Assembly: GCA_937898715.1 (NCBI GenBank)
Contig: CALEKA010000058.1
Coordinates: 1-64,000, forward strand
DNA: 64,000 nt
Direction: 5' to 3'
Source of the DNA: an uncultured Prevotella sp.
GTDB taxonomy: Bacteria; Bacteroidota; Bacteroidia; Bacteroidales; Bacteroidaceae
The stretch's first letter is position 1; the number at the start of each line of letters is the position of its first letter. This document shows, in pieces, positions 14,872-22,908 of the stretch. Position numbers and translations under genes: made by a program. Under the pieces are notes generated by a model. It had not been told where the DNA came from. It saw only the letters and a program-made list of their open reading frames with translations, and ran no database searches.

Positions 14872-17871
14872 ATGAACGAAAGTATACAGATAAAAGGAGC
14901 AAGGGTAAACAATCTTAAGAACATCAGTCTGGACATACCGCGCAACCGACTCATCGTGGTGACTGGCCTTTCGGGGTCGGGCAAGTCGTCGTTGGCTTTT
15001 GATACGCTTTATGCCGAGGGGCAGCGACGCTACGTGGAGAGCCTATCGGCCTATGCCCGTCAGTTCTTAGGACGCATGCATAAGCCCGAATGCGACTACA
15101 TAAAAGGCATGCCGCCCGCCATCGCCATAGAGCAGAAAGTGACGAGCCGCAACCCGCGATCGACCGTAGGCACAAGCACCGAGATCTATGAATACCTGCG
15201 CTTGCTCTTTGCACGCGTGGGCCATACGTTCTCGCCCGTGAGTGGCGTGGAGGTGAAGCGCAACACGGTGCAGGACGTGGTGGACTGTATGCTCTCTTAC
15301 TCCGAGGGCACTCGCTTCACCGTGCTCGCCCCCATGCGTGTGCGTCCCGAGCGTAGCCTCGTGGATCAGCTCCAGATCGATATGCAGCAGGGGCTCTCTC
15401 GCCTCGATATCGACGGCGAAATGGTGCGCATGGAGGACTTCTTGGAACAACTCAAACGGGGCGAAGTGGTCGTGGAAGGTTTTTTGGATTTATCCAAACA
15501 AAATGAAACCGAAGCAGATGGTTTTTTGGATTTATCCAAACAAAGTGAAACCGCCGCAGATGGTTCTTCGGATTTTTCTAAGCCAAACGAAACCGAAACA
15601 AAGCACCTAAAGCTTTCCGACCTGTCCTTGCTCATCGACCGCTTGGCGGTGAGCCATGACAAGGCCACCCTATCGCGATTGGCCGACTCTGCCGAGACCG
15701 CCTTCTTCGAGGGCGACGGCACCTGCATGCTCCGCTTCTATCCCGCCCGCATTGTCCACACCTTTTCCACACGTTTCGAGGCCGATGGCATCACCTTCCG
15801 CGAGCCCGATGACAACATGTTCTCATTCAATTCGCCCGTAGGAGCCTGTGAGCGTTGCGAGGGTTTCGGCCGCGTGATGGGCATCAGCGAACACCTCGTC
15901 GTGCCCGACACCTCGAAGAGCATCCACGAAGGAGCCGTGATGTGCTGGCGAGGCGAGAAGATGGGCATGTGGCGTGAAGAGTTTATACGGCGCTGTGCGC
16001 GCAAGGGCATTGACTTCCCCATCTTCGAGCCCTACTATAAGCTCACGCAGCGACAGAAAGACATCCTCTGGCATGGCGACAAGGCCGAGCAGCAACTGCC
16101 CGAAGACGAGCAGGTGAGCATCGATGCCTTCTTCCGCATGCTCGAGCGCAATCAGTATAAGATACAGTATCGTGTGATGTTGGCGCGCTATCGCGGCCGC
16201 ACGGAGTGTCCCGTATGCCATGGTTCGCGCCTAAAGCCCGACGCAGAGTATGTAAGGGTAGATGGCCATACTATCACCGAACTCGTGCGCATGCCCATCA
16301 AGGAGCTTCTGCCCCTCATGGAGCATCTCAAGCTCTCGGATCACGATGCTGCCGTGGCCAAACGATTGCTCACGGAGATACGCAACCGATTGAAGTTTCT
16401 CTCCGACGTGGGGCTCGACTACCTCACGCTCGACCGCCTAAGCAATTCCCTCTCGGGCGGTGAGAGCCAACGCATCAATCTGGCCACCTCGCTGGGTTCC
16501 TCCCTTGTAGGGTCGCTCTATATCCTCGACGAGCCGAGCATAGGCCTCCATCCGCGCGATACGGAGCGCCTTATCCACGTGCTCAAGGAGTTGCGCGATC
16601 TGGGCAATACGGTCATCGTAGTGGAACACGACGAAGAAATCATGCGTGCTGCCGACTACTTGATTGACATTGGGCCGGAAGCAGGCCGACTGGGCGGACA
16701 GGTGGTCTACAACGGGCCCTACTTCCCCACCGAAGCCGAGCTGCAACAGAGGGGAGGGGCAGATCCCGACCCCGCAACGGGCCTCTATCGCTCCCATACG
16801 CTCAACTATCTCTATGGCAAGGAGACCATCCCCCTGCCCCCTTCACGCCGACAGTGGAACCGCAGCATCACGGTAGAGGGCGCTCGTGCCAACAACTTGA
16901 AGGGCATCAACGTGGAGTTTCCACTCAACGTGATGACCGTCGTGACGGGTGTGAGCGGTTCGGGCAAATCTACGCTTGTGCGCGACATATTCTATCGTGC
17001 CATGAAGCGTGCCAAGGACGAGGTGGCCGACCGTCCGGGCGAGTTCGTTCGTCTCTCGGGCGATGTCGACGCTGTGCAAGCCGTAGAGTTTGTTGATCAA
17101 AACCCCATAGGCAAGTCATCGCGCTCCAATGCCGTGACCTACGTCAAGGCGTACGACGAGATACGCAAACTCATGGCAGCCCAGCCCCTATCGCGCCAGA
17201 TGGACTATACGCCAGCCTACTTCTCATTCAATGCCGAGGGTGGTCGCTGCGAGGAGTGTAAAGGCGAGGGTACGGTCAGGGTGGAGATGCAGTTTATGGC
17301 CGACCTCGTGCTGGAGTGTGAGTCGTGCCACGGCAAGCGCTTCAAGAGCGACGTGCTTGAAGTGCGCTATGAGGGTAAAAACATCTACGACATACTCGAG
17401 ATGACGGTCAATCAAGCCATGGAGTTCTTCACCGAACATAATCAGACGAAGATCGTCAAGCGCCTGCGTCCGCTCCAGGAGGTGGGCTTGGGCTACATCA
17501 AGCTCGGACAGGCCAGTTCTACGCTCTCGGGTGGTGAGAATCAGCGCGTGAAGCTTGCTTACTACCTTGGACTTGAGAAGACCGTGCCTACGCTCTTCAT
17601 TTTCGACGAACCTACCACGGGGCTTCACTTCCACGACATCAACCGTCTGCTTCATGCATTCAATGCCCTGATAGAGCGCGGCCACACCATCGTGATCATT
17701 GAGCACAATCTCGACGTGATCAAGTGTGCCGACCACGTGATCGACCTCGGTCCAGAGGGAGGCCGTGAGGGCGGACAGATCGTTGCTGCGGGCACTCCCG
17801 AAGAGATCGTAAAGGAGGGACGAGGGTATACGGCTAAATATTTGAAGGAAGTATTAAGTATAAAGTATTAA
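14872..17871 (+). CDS. uvrA: Excinuclease ABC subunit A (UvrA) with a tandem-repeat insert
   Basis: UvrA is the DNA-damage sensor of nucleotide excision repair; it loads UvrB at lesions. The start is the ATG at 14872 (MNESIQIKGARVNNLKNI), after the promoter. Both ABC modules are complete: Walker A GLSGSGKSS and GVSGSGKST, signatures LSGGESQRINLA and LSGGENQRVKLA, and Walker B ILDEPSIGLHP and IFDEPTTGLHF. Zinc-finger cysteines are visible (CERCEG, CEECKGEG, CESCHGK). At about 999 aa it is longer than usual. Much of the excess is an insert at residues 203-244: three 42-bp repeats encoding GFLDLSKQNETEAD-type units, near where family members have the UvrB-binding domain. The last six residues, VLSIKY, come from an intergenic AAGTATT repeat. 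Confidence 0.97.
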   Translation: MNESIQIKGARVNNLKNISLDIPRNRLIVVTGLSGSGKSSLAFDTLYAEGQRRYVESLSAYARQFLGRMHKPECDYIKGMPPAIAIEQKVTSRNPRSTVGTSTEIYEYLRLLFARVGHTFSPVSGVEVKRNTVQDVVDCMLSYSEGTRFTVLAPMRVRPERSLVDQLQIDMQQGLSRLDIDGEMVRMEDFLEQLKRGEVVVEGFLDLSKQNETEADGFLDLSKQSETAADGSSDFSKPNETETKHLKLSDLSLLIDRLAVSHDKATLSRLADSAETAFFEGDGTCMLRFYPARIVHTFSTRFEADGITFREPDDNMFSFNSPVGACERCEGFGRVMGISEHLVVPDTSKSIHEGAVMCWRGEKMGMWREEFIRRCARKGIDFPIFEPYYKLTQRQKDILWHGDKAEQQLPEDEQVSIDAFFRMLERNQYKIQYRVMLARYRGRTECPVCHGSRLKPDAEYVRVDGHTITELVRMPIKELLPLMEHLKLSDHDAAVAKRLLTEIRNRLKFLSDVGLDYLTLDRLSNSLSGGESQRINLATSLGSSLVGSLYILDEPSIGLHPRDTERLIHVLKELRDLGNTVIVVEHDEEIMRAADYLIDIGPEAGRLGGQVVYNGPYFPTEAELQQRGGADPDPATGLYRSHTLNYLYGKETIPLPPSRRQWNRSITVEGARANNLKGINVEFPLNVMTVVTGVSGSGKSTLVRDIFYRAMKRAKDEVADRPGEFVRLSGDVDAVQAVEFVDQNPIGKSSRSNAVTYVKAYDEIRKLMAAQPLSRQMDYTPAYFSFNAEGGRCEECKGEGTVRVEMQFMADLVLECESCHGKRFKSDVLEVRYEGKNIYDILEMTVNQAMEFFTEHNQTKIVKRLRPLQEVGLGYIKLGQASSTLSGGENQRVKLAYYLGLEKTVPTLFIFDEPTTGLHFHDINRLLHAFNALIERGHTIVIIEHNLDVIKCADHVIDLGPEGGREGGQIVAAGTPEEIVKEGRGYTAKYLKEVLSIKY
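15478..15603 (+). repeat. Three 42-bp in-frame repeats inside uvrA
   Basis: The units encode GFLDLSKQNETEAD, GFLDLSKQSETAAD and GSSDFSKPNETETK. The first two are nearly identical at DNA level (GGTTTTTTGGATTTATCCAA), which suggests recent expansion. Local base composition is clearly more AT-rich than the rest of uvrA. Confidence 0.9.
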
Positions 17872-17997
17872 GTATTACATTCTCTGCGAGAAAAGTATTA
17901 AGTATTACATTCTGACGTCAAGTAATAAGTAAAAAGTAATAAGTAATACATTCTGAGTGACATTAAGTAATAAGTAAAAAGTAATACATTCTTGCTG
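17847..17997. repeat. AAGTATT/AAGTAATAAG repeats after uvrA
   Basis: The array starts inside the last uvrA codons (GTATTAAGTATAAAGTATTAA) and continues with related AAGTAATAAGTAAAAAGTAA blocks, each closed by ACATTCT. The order AAGTATT array, ACATTC, then palindromic repeat is seen at several loci. Confidence 0.9.
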
Positions 17998-18014
17998 ATA
18001 GCCTTTCAGCCGAT

Positions 18015-18113
18015 ACCGGGGGCGACGCGTCCTCGCGTCGGCGTTGTTGGCGAGTTCTTCTCTCAGCCGATGCTTGCAGGCGATGCCGACGCGAGGACGC
18101 GTCGCCCCCAGTA
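18015..18113. repeat. Inverted pair of GC-rich palindromic repeats
   Basis: Copies at 18015-18042 and 18085-18113 face each other. The left copy is preceded by GATAGCCTTTCAGCCGATAC, a tail seen next to several other copies. Confidence 0.9.
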
Positions 18114-18191
18114 GACTCTGAGCAGACTTATAACCCCCAAAAACCAAACTTACTTTATAACCTCATAACCTCAAAACTCCAAACTCCCCTC

Positions 18192-18806
18192 ATGACCCTC
18201 CAAGAATACCTCCATCAATGCATTCTCCCACGCTACGCCCAGTTTGACGCAGCCCACAGGCTCGACCACGTAGAGAGCGTCATGAGGCGCAGCGCAGAGA
18301 TGGCAAAGCATTACCCCGAGGCCAACTCCACACTCGTCATGACGGCAGCAGCCTACCACGACCTTGGACTCTGCGAGGGACGCGAGCGTCACCACCTCGT
18401 GTCGGGACGCATCGTGCGAGAAGACAAGCAGCTGCGCCAGTGGTTTACCCCCGACGAAATAGAAACCATAGCTCAGGCGGCAGAAGACCATCGCGCCTCG
18501 TCCGACCATCAGCCACGAAGCATCTACGGACTTATCGTGGCAGAGGCCGACCGACTGATTGATGTCGACATCGTCGTGCGCCGTTGTCTGCAGTATGGTT
18601 TGGCCCACTATCCAGAGTTGACGCGTGAGCAGCACTACAGCCGTGCGCATGACCACCTCATACAGAAATATGGCGAGAATGGCTACCTTAAGCTCTATCT
18701 CCCCGAAAGCCCCAACGCTTTCCCCCTGCAAGAGCTTCGCTGCTTGATAAAAGATCAAGAAAAACTCCGAAGGAAGTTTGACGAAGTGTGGAAAAGCATT
18801 CAGTAA
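18192..18806 (+). CDS. HD-domain phosphohydrolase
   Basis: A 204-residue soluble HD-superfamily protein, presumably a metal-dependent phosphohydrolase. The first His is in HRLDHVESVM near residue 21, the HD doublet is in AAYHDLGL near residue 57, and HHLVSG and the later EADRLIDVDI complete the metal ligands expected for the fold. Compact members act on nucleotides or signalling nucleotides, but no specific substrate is visible. The ATG at 18192 follows CTCCAAACTCCCC repeat sequence directly, so the promoter is unclear. It is the first of three co-directional genes. Confidence 0.85.
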   Translation: MTLQEYLHQCILPRYAQFDAAHRLDHVESVMRRSAEMAKHYPEANSTLVMTAAAYHDLGLCEGRERHHLVSGRIVREDKQLRQWFTPDEIETIAQAAEDHRASSDHQPRSIYGLIVAEADRLIDVDIVVRRCLQYGLAHYPELTREQHYSRAHDHLIQKYGENGYLKLYLPESPNAFPLQELRCLIKDQEKLRRKFDEVWKSIQ

Positions 18807-18901
18807 TTCATCCCGCTCTGTGGGTGACGCATACAGCATAAACTCATTAAACTCCTAAACTTATTAAACTCATTAAACTCATTAATCGTCCCCTTCGCTG
18901 G

Positions 18902-19441
18902 GTGCGCCGCTTCCGCCATCGTTGCGGCTACGGCATTCACTCGCCCTTCGCCTTCGGCTTCGTGACCGGCGTGGTCTATGAGCGTGGGGAATACTATGCT
19001 TATGAAGCCCTGCGCCAGTATTATCGTGAGCACAGGGCAGACTGCTCGCTGAGGCTTAAAGACATGCTACTGCTCTTCCGCGTGGCAAACTTTCAAAGGC
19101 CCCACCGCTGCTGGATAGCGCAGGGCAGTGGCAGCGAAGCCGTGAAGCACTTCCTACAACAGGGCAGCAAACTGTCTCGCTATTCGATGAGCGCTCATCC
19201 CACCGAGGCAGAGCTGCTACTCATGCTCAAGGGATGGGAAGAACAGACGTCTTCACTCATGGAAGCACTTGCCCCTGGCGGACTGCTCATCGTGGGACGC
19301 ACGGAGGGGGCTTCAGCAGAAGCGTGGCGCACCATACAAGCCCATCCCAAGGCACAGGTATGCTTCGATCTGGGCGACTTCGGACTCGCATTCTTCCGGC
19401 CCGAACTACAACGGCAGAGCTACGTGGTCTGCTATTTCTGA
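18902..19441 (+). CDS. Conserved Bacteroidetes protein, methyltransferase-like
   Basis: A 179-residue protein beginning RRFRHRCGYGIHSPFAFGFV, a signature I associate with an uncharacterised Bacteroidetes family that resembles a degenerate class I methyltransferase fold (a later ALAPGGLLIVGR strand-loop fits). No SAM-binding motif is convincing, so no function is assigned. The annotated GTG at 18902 is probably not the true start: the frame is open back to 18851, and the upstream codons (INRPLRWV) read like family sequence, but no ATG is available there, only ATT or GTG. The region ahead is an ACTCATTAAACT repeat, which may have displaced the original start. Confidence 0.65.
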   Translation: MRRFRHRCGYGIHSPFAFGFVTGVVYERGEYYAYEALRQYYREHRADCSLRLKDMLLLFRVANFQRPHRCWIAQGSGSEAVKHFLQQGSKLSRYSMSAHPTEAELLLMLKGWEEQTSSLMEALAPGGLLIVGRTEGASAEAWRTIQAHPKAQVCFDLGDFGLAFFRPELQRQSYVVCYF

Positions 19442-19493
19442 TACGTTGATAGGTTGACGAGCTAACGGTTAACTCCCCCAAAAATAAAGAAAA

Positions 19494-20051
19494 ATGATCT
19501 ACACCAAGACAGGCGACCGCGGCACGACCTCCCTCCCCACGGGCGAGAGAGTAGCCAAGCAGTCGGCCATGATAAGCTACTATGGCATGCTCGACGAACT
19601 CAGTTCACGCTTAGGACTCCTCGCTGCCCTGCTTCGTGAGCAGAGCTACTTGGCCGACGTGGAGGCAGACATCAAGCTCATCGAGCACAGTCAGCAACTC
19701 CTCTTCCGCTGGGCTTCGCTTCCACAGCCCATAAAGCCTTGCCAACCCGACGCAGAGAGCCTCGAGCATGCCATCGACGACACCGACCGCATGGTAGGCG
19801 GACTCTTTAAGGGATTCGTGCTCCCCGGAGGCGACGTCGTGGCTGCTCAGGTGCATGTGGCGAGATGCAACGTGCGCCGTTTCGAACGCGAACTCTACGC
19901 TCTCATGCCCCAGCTCCCTGCCACCGTGGGAGAGAGCCTCGAGAGCAGCGGAGCACTCGCCTACGTGAACCGTCTCTCCGACTTTCTCTACGCTATGGCA
20001 CGAAAAGTGAACTATTTGACAGGAAATAGTGAAAAAAAAGCGCATCTTTAG
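19494..20051 (+). CDS. PduO-type cob(I)alamin adenosyltransferase
   Basis: The enzyme transfers the adenosyl group of ATP to reduced corrinoid, giving coenzyme B12. The N-terminal MIYTKTGDRGTTSL motif binds ATP, and SYYGMLDELSSRLGLL and LPGGDVVAAQVHVARCNVRRFER are the other conserved family blocks. The 185-residue length is normal for the PduO/EutT-like three-helix family. The ATG at 19494 is the only sensible start. It is co-directional with the upstream genes. Functionally it fits the cobalamin receptor genes near 53.5-56.7 kb. Confidence 0.93.
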   Translation: MIYTKTGDRGTTSLPTGERVAKQSAMISYYGMLDELSSRLGLLAALLREQSYLADVEADIKLIEHSQQLLFRWASLPQPIKPCQPDAESLEHAIDDTDRMVGGLFKGFVLPGGDVVAAQVHVARCNVRRFERELYALMPQLPATVGESLESSGALAYVNRLSDFLYAMARKVNYLTGNSEKKAHL

Positions 20052-20073
20052 TGTCATATTTCGAGAAAAAGAG

Positions 20074-20081
20074 TATTTTTG
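20074..20081 (+). promoter_or_regulatory. -7 promoter box (TATTTTTG) of the DUF2795 gene
   Basis: TATTTTTG followed by CG, about 178 bases upstream of the DUF2795 ATG, which implies a long leader. Confidence 0.5.
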
Positions 20082-20258
20082 CGCGCAAATTCAGCCCATC
20101 GGGAACTTGCTCCCGTGTCGCACCCTGGCACCAAGAGTAAGGAACTGCCCGAGAGTGGGCGCATTATAGCAAAAAGTAGGGAGCGAGAGAAATGTCTCCA
20201 CACGGAGTGATTTGCCTCCATACCCCTACGTACATACAACCTCAAACTCACAATAACT

Positions 20259-20480
20259 ATGTATTGGACATTGGAATTGGCCTCGAAGCTTGAAGATGCC
20301 CCCTGGCCTGCAACAAAAGACGAATTGATTGACTATGCCATGCGTTCGGGTGCTCCGATGGAAGTGGTAGAAAACCTCCAGGAGCTCGAAGACGAAGGCG
20401 AGATATACGAGACCATCGAAGACGTTTGGCCCGACTATCCCACGAAAGAAGACTTCCTCTTCAACGAGGACGAGTATTGA
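20259..20480 (+). CDS. DUF2795 family small acidic protein
   Basis: A 73-residue soluble, strongly acidic protein (MYWTLELASKLEDAPWPATK ... DEGEIYETIEDVWPDYPTK) of the DUF2795 family, highly conserved in Bacteroidetes and without a known function. It has its own promoter and terminator. Its last codons, from the F-L-F-N-E-D-E-Y end into the 3' flank, are duplicated at 22760-22795 on the other side of the ATPase gene, in the same reading frame. Confidence 0.9.
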   Translation: MYWTLELASKLEDAPWPATKDELIDYAMRSGAPMEVVENLQELEDEGEIYETIEDVWPDYPTKEDFLFNEDEY

Positions 20481-20488
20481 TCGGCTCT
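20453..20488 (+). repeat. Left copy of a 36-bp duplication of the DUF2795 3' end
   Basis: This 36-bp block covers the last eight codons and stop of the DUF2795 gene plus 9 bases. It is repeated at 22760-22795 with one synonymous change (GAG to GAA), in direct orientation. Confidence 0.9.
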
Positions 20489-20522
20489 TATTGAGCCTTT
20501 ATAGCTCAAAGCATTGAATATC

Positions 20523-20566
20523 AGCGATATGAGAATTTCTACATGAGACTCTCATATCGCTTTTTT
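20523..20566 (+). terminator. Rho-independent terminator of the DUF2795 gene
   Basis: AGCGATATGAGA (20523-20534) pairs with TCTCATATCGCT (20550-20561), followed by six Ts. A homologous hairpin is at 22841-22888. Confidence 0.9.
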
Positions 20567-20644
20567 CAGTCTTTTACCGCCAAATAAACTTGCCAAATGG
20601 GACTATTTCGGAGAATTAAATGATCAATAACCGCGTCGCAATAA

Positions 20645-20761
20645 ATGCTCTTTGGTTGGCAGTTACATCTTCATTACCAATTTCTATCAGTACGCAAGAA
20701 AGGACTGAAGCTAACTGTCGATGATGTCATGGCGTTGTGGGATGAGTATGCTTTTGACTGA
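20645..20761 (+). CDS. Possible small ORF, first of an overlapping pair
   Basis: A 38-residue frame starting at ATG 20645 and ending KKGLKLTVDDVMALWDEYAF. The end reads like genuine protein sequence, and its stop overlaps the next frame's start by 14 bases, as in translationally coupled pairs. It may be the remnant of a larger gene. No family is recognised. Confidence 0.3.
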   Translation: MLFGWQLHLHYQFLSVRKKGLKLTVDDVMALWDEYAFD

Positions 20762-21038
20762 TGACCCACAAGCGTGTTTTGATGAAAAAAAACTGTGCCA
20801 GATTATTGTCAACAACTGTTCTCTTTGCCATTCGCTGGCATACTATTTACCACAGTATCTGGAGGATGACATAACAGATTGTGACAGGGAGATAGAACGG
20901 CTGCAGGGTTTTCTAAGAGTTATTGACGATAAGGAAGAGGTAATCCGCATCCTTCGCCATTCAACAGATGGCTATAATGCTGTTTTAAACAAAATTTGGG
21001 TGATGAACGTAAACTTAGAGATTTCCTTGTACGATTGA
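20748..21038 (+). CDS. Hypothetical protein upstream of the ATPase gene
   Basis: A 96-residue frame from the ATG at 20748 (MLLTDDPQACFDEKKLCQII ...), open further upstream to 20721. It is rich in acidic residues with several cysteines and has no signal peptide or membrane segment. I do not recognise the family. The start overlaps the preceding small frame, which suggests a bicistronic unit such as a toxin-antitoxin-like pair, but the evidence is only the overlap and plausible codon use. Base composition is more AT-rich than the neighbouring core genes. It lies inside the repeat-bounded cassette. Confidence 0.4.
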   Translation: MLLTDDPQACFDEKKLCQIIVNNCSLCHSLAYYLPQYLEDDITDCDREIERLQGFLRVIDDKEEVIRILRHSTDGYNAVLNKIWVMNVNLEISLYD

Positions 21039-21127
21039 GAATTTAGAACCCCCAAAATTGTACAGAGCGGTATTTTATCTTTGAGTATGCCAATGTGTGA
21101 ACGTGTTTGCAAAAGCATGTTCGTATA

Positions 21128-21180
21128 GCGATTATTTACCCAAATCTCAGTTGTAAATATAGATTTGGGTAAATAATCGC
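21128..21180. repeat. Perfect 20-bp inverted repeat upstream of the ATPase promoter
   Basis: GCGATTATTTACCCAAATCT at 21128-21147 is exactly complementary to 21161-21180, with a 13-base loop. It ends about 31 bases before the -7 box of the ATPase gene. It may be an operator or a terminator for the upstream frame; only a short U-poor tract follows. Confidence 0.9.
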
Positions 21181-21211
21181 CATATTTTCCTCTTTGCTGC
21201 AATATAATCAT

Positions 21212-21219
21212 TAACTTTG
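21212..21219 (+). promoter_or_regulatory. -7 promoter box (TAACTTTG) of the ATPase gene
   Basis: TAACTTTG followed by CA, 21 bases before the ATG at 21241, which decides against the upstream TTG start at 21217. Confidence 0.65.
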
Positions 21220-21240
21220 CATACATTAATAGACAACGAT

Positions 21241-22671
21241 ATGAGCATGATGAATAAACTTGTTGGTAGAGAGCGAGAATGTCAAGAGCTCAAAAGAGTT
21301 ATGGAGTCCGATCGCTCTGAGTTTGTTATAGTATATGGACGGCGAAGAGTTGGAAAGACTTTTCTCGTAGACCAATATTATCAAGGGCACTATGACTTTA
21401 CATTCGTAGGAGGACATAACCTTTCACGCCAAAGACAACTTACAAGTTTTGCGCGTGCATTGAAAAAGTACTCAGGAGTGAAGCCCGACAAGTTTGCCGA
21501 TTGGTTTGACGCTTTTGATGCACTTGAAGAATATCTTGAGTCGCTTGATGCAAATAGAAAGAAAGTGGTGTTTATAGACGAGATGCCTTGGATAGACACT
21601 CAAAAGTCCGACTTTGTTGCTGCATTGGAGAATTTCTGGAACGGTTGGGCGGCTCGCCGTAGCGATATAGTGTTTATTGCCAGTGGTTCGGCGACATCAT
21701 GGATGGTTGACAATCTAATCGAAAACCAGGGAGGACTACACGCCCGTATCACAAGCAACATTTATGTCAGACCTTTCACTTTGCATGAGACAGAGGAGTA
21801 TCTTCAAAGAAAGCACTGCAAATGGGACAGGTACCAAACACTTCAGTGCTATATGGTTTTTGGCGGCATTCCATTCTATTTAAGTCTCATCAACACAAAA
21901 GAAAGTCTCGTGCAGAATGTTGACAGACTATTCTTTGCCCAAGGGGGCATTATGAGGAGTGAGTTCGATGAATTGTACAACGCCTTGTTTTCAAATGCCG
22001 ACCTTTATATAAGTGTCGTAAAGGCTTTGGCTGCTCACCATGACGGTATGTCTCGCAATGAAATATCCAAGGCTATAGACGTAACAGGTGGAACGCTTTC
22101 CCGTGTGTTGACCAATCTTGAACGATGTGACTTCATTTCGCGAAGCCAAAATTTCGGGCATAAGACGAAAGACACAATCTATCGTTTGGTCGATTTCTAC
22201 ACCTTGTTTTATTACAAGTTTATCATGCAGGATATGTCAGGCGATGAACATTGGTGGAGTCATAACTTTGAGTCACGCCAAGTTTCGACATGGCAAGGAT
22301 TTACATTTGAGACAGTGTGCCTTATGCATACCGACTGCATCAAACGCGCCTTGGGCATTTCCGGTATGGCTACAGAAGTTTCTTCATGGCGCAAGACGGC
22401 AAGCGAGGGACAGAAGGGCGGTCAGATTGATTTGGTAATCAAGCGTGCCGACCGTATCATACACCTGTGTGAGATGAAGTTCAGCAAATCGGAGTACCGC
22501 ATCACAGAAACATACGAACAGTTACTGAGACAACGACTGGAGTTGTTCCAAAGTTCCACCAAGACCAAGTTTTCTTTGGTCATCACTTTCGTTACAACCT
22601 ATGGTGTTTCAGACGGTTTGCATCATAGTTTGGTGCACAGCGAAGTCACAATGAATCAACTGTTCGAGTGA
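21241..22671 (+). CDS. AAA ATPase with DUF234-type nuclease-like C-terminus
   Basis: A 476-residue P-loop ATPase of the archaeal-ATPase/DUF234 group, widespread in multiple copies in Bacteroidetes and of unknown role. Walker A is YGRRRVGKTFLV (near residue 37) and Walker B VVFIDEMPWI. A winged-helix-like segment follows (GMSRNEISKAIDVTGGTLSRVLTNLE). The C-terminus has GGQIDLVIKRADRIIHLCEMKF, whose Asp, Glu and Lys are spaced as in PD-(D/E)XK nucleases, a fold I recall being assigned to DUF234. Codon use is more AT-rich than its neighbours. It stands in a cassette bounded by duplicated DUF2795-gene ends, with a perfect inverted repeat before its promoter. Confidence 0.88.
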   Translation: MSMMNKLVGRERECQELKRVMESDRSEFVIVYGRRRVGKTFLVDQYYQGHYDFTFVGGHNLSRQRQLTSFARALKKYSGVKPDKFADWFDAFDALEEYLESLDANRKKVVFIDEMPWIDTQKSDFVAALENFWNGWAARRSDIVFIASGSATSWMVDNLIENQGGLHARITSNIYVRPFTLHETEEYLQRKHCKWDRYQTLQCYMVFGGIPFYLSLINTKESLVQNVDRLFFAQGGIMRSEFDELYNALFSNADLYISVVKALAAHHDGMSRNEISKAIDVTGGTLSRVLTNLERCDFISRSQNFGHKTKDTIYRLVDFYTLFYYKFIMQDMSGDEHWWSHNFESRQVSTWQGFTFETVCLMHTDCIKRALGISGMATEVSSWRKTASEGQKGGQIDLVIKRADRIIHLCEMKFSKSEYRITETYEQLLRQRLELFQSSTKTKFSLVITFVTTYGVSDGLHHSLVHSEVTMNQLFE

Positions 22672-22759
22672 CGAATATCCTTTCATGGCCTTTTACAGCG
22701 AAATAAGTTGATCAATAATCGTGACACGATGATGCAATGCCTTGATTTCCAGCCACGTC

Positions 22760-22795
22760 CTTCCTCTTCAACGAGGACGAATATTGATCGGCTCT
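22760..22795 (+). repeat. Right copy of the 36-bp DUF2795 3'-end duplication
   Basis: It differs from 20453-20488 at one base. Upstream, 22691-22730 also resembles 20572-20642 in two blocks (TTTTAC.GC.AAATAA and GATCAATAA.CG). The duplication is therefore wider than this core but divergent. Confidence 0.9.
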
Positions 22796-22840
22796 CTCTC
22801 TGCGAGCTATCACGTGCAAGGCTAAAAGCAAATAAAAGAA

Positions 22841-22888
22841 AGCGATATGAGCGTTTCCCCACTAAGGGAGATGCTCATATCGCTTTTT
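22841..22888. terminator. Hairpin terminator, duplicated from the DUF2795 gene
   Basis: AGCGATATGAGC (22841-22852) pairs with GCTCATATCGCT (22873-22884), then a T-run. It lies 20 bases from the end of the giant fimbrial-operon gene on the other strand and could serve as a two-way terminator. Confidence 0.8.
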
Positions 22889-22908
22889 CGGGCTTATACG
22901 CTGAGATG

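Noticed and set aside
20481..22888. An integrated prophage or insertion sequence.
   Set aside because: No integrase, transposase, phage structural gene or perfect terminal inverted repeat was found; only direct gene-end duplications are seen.
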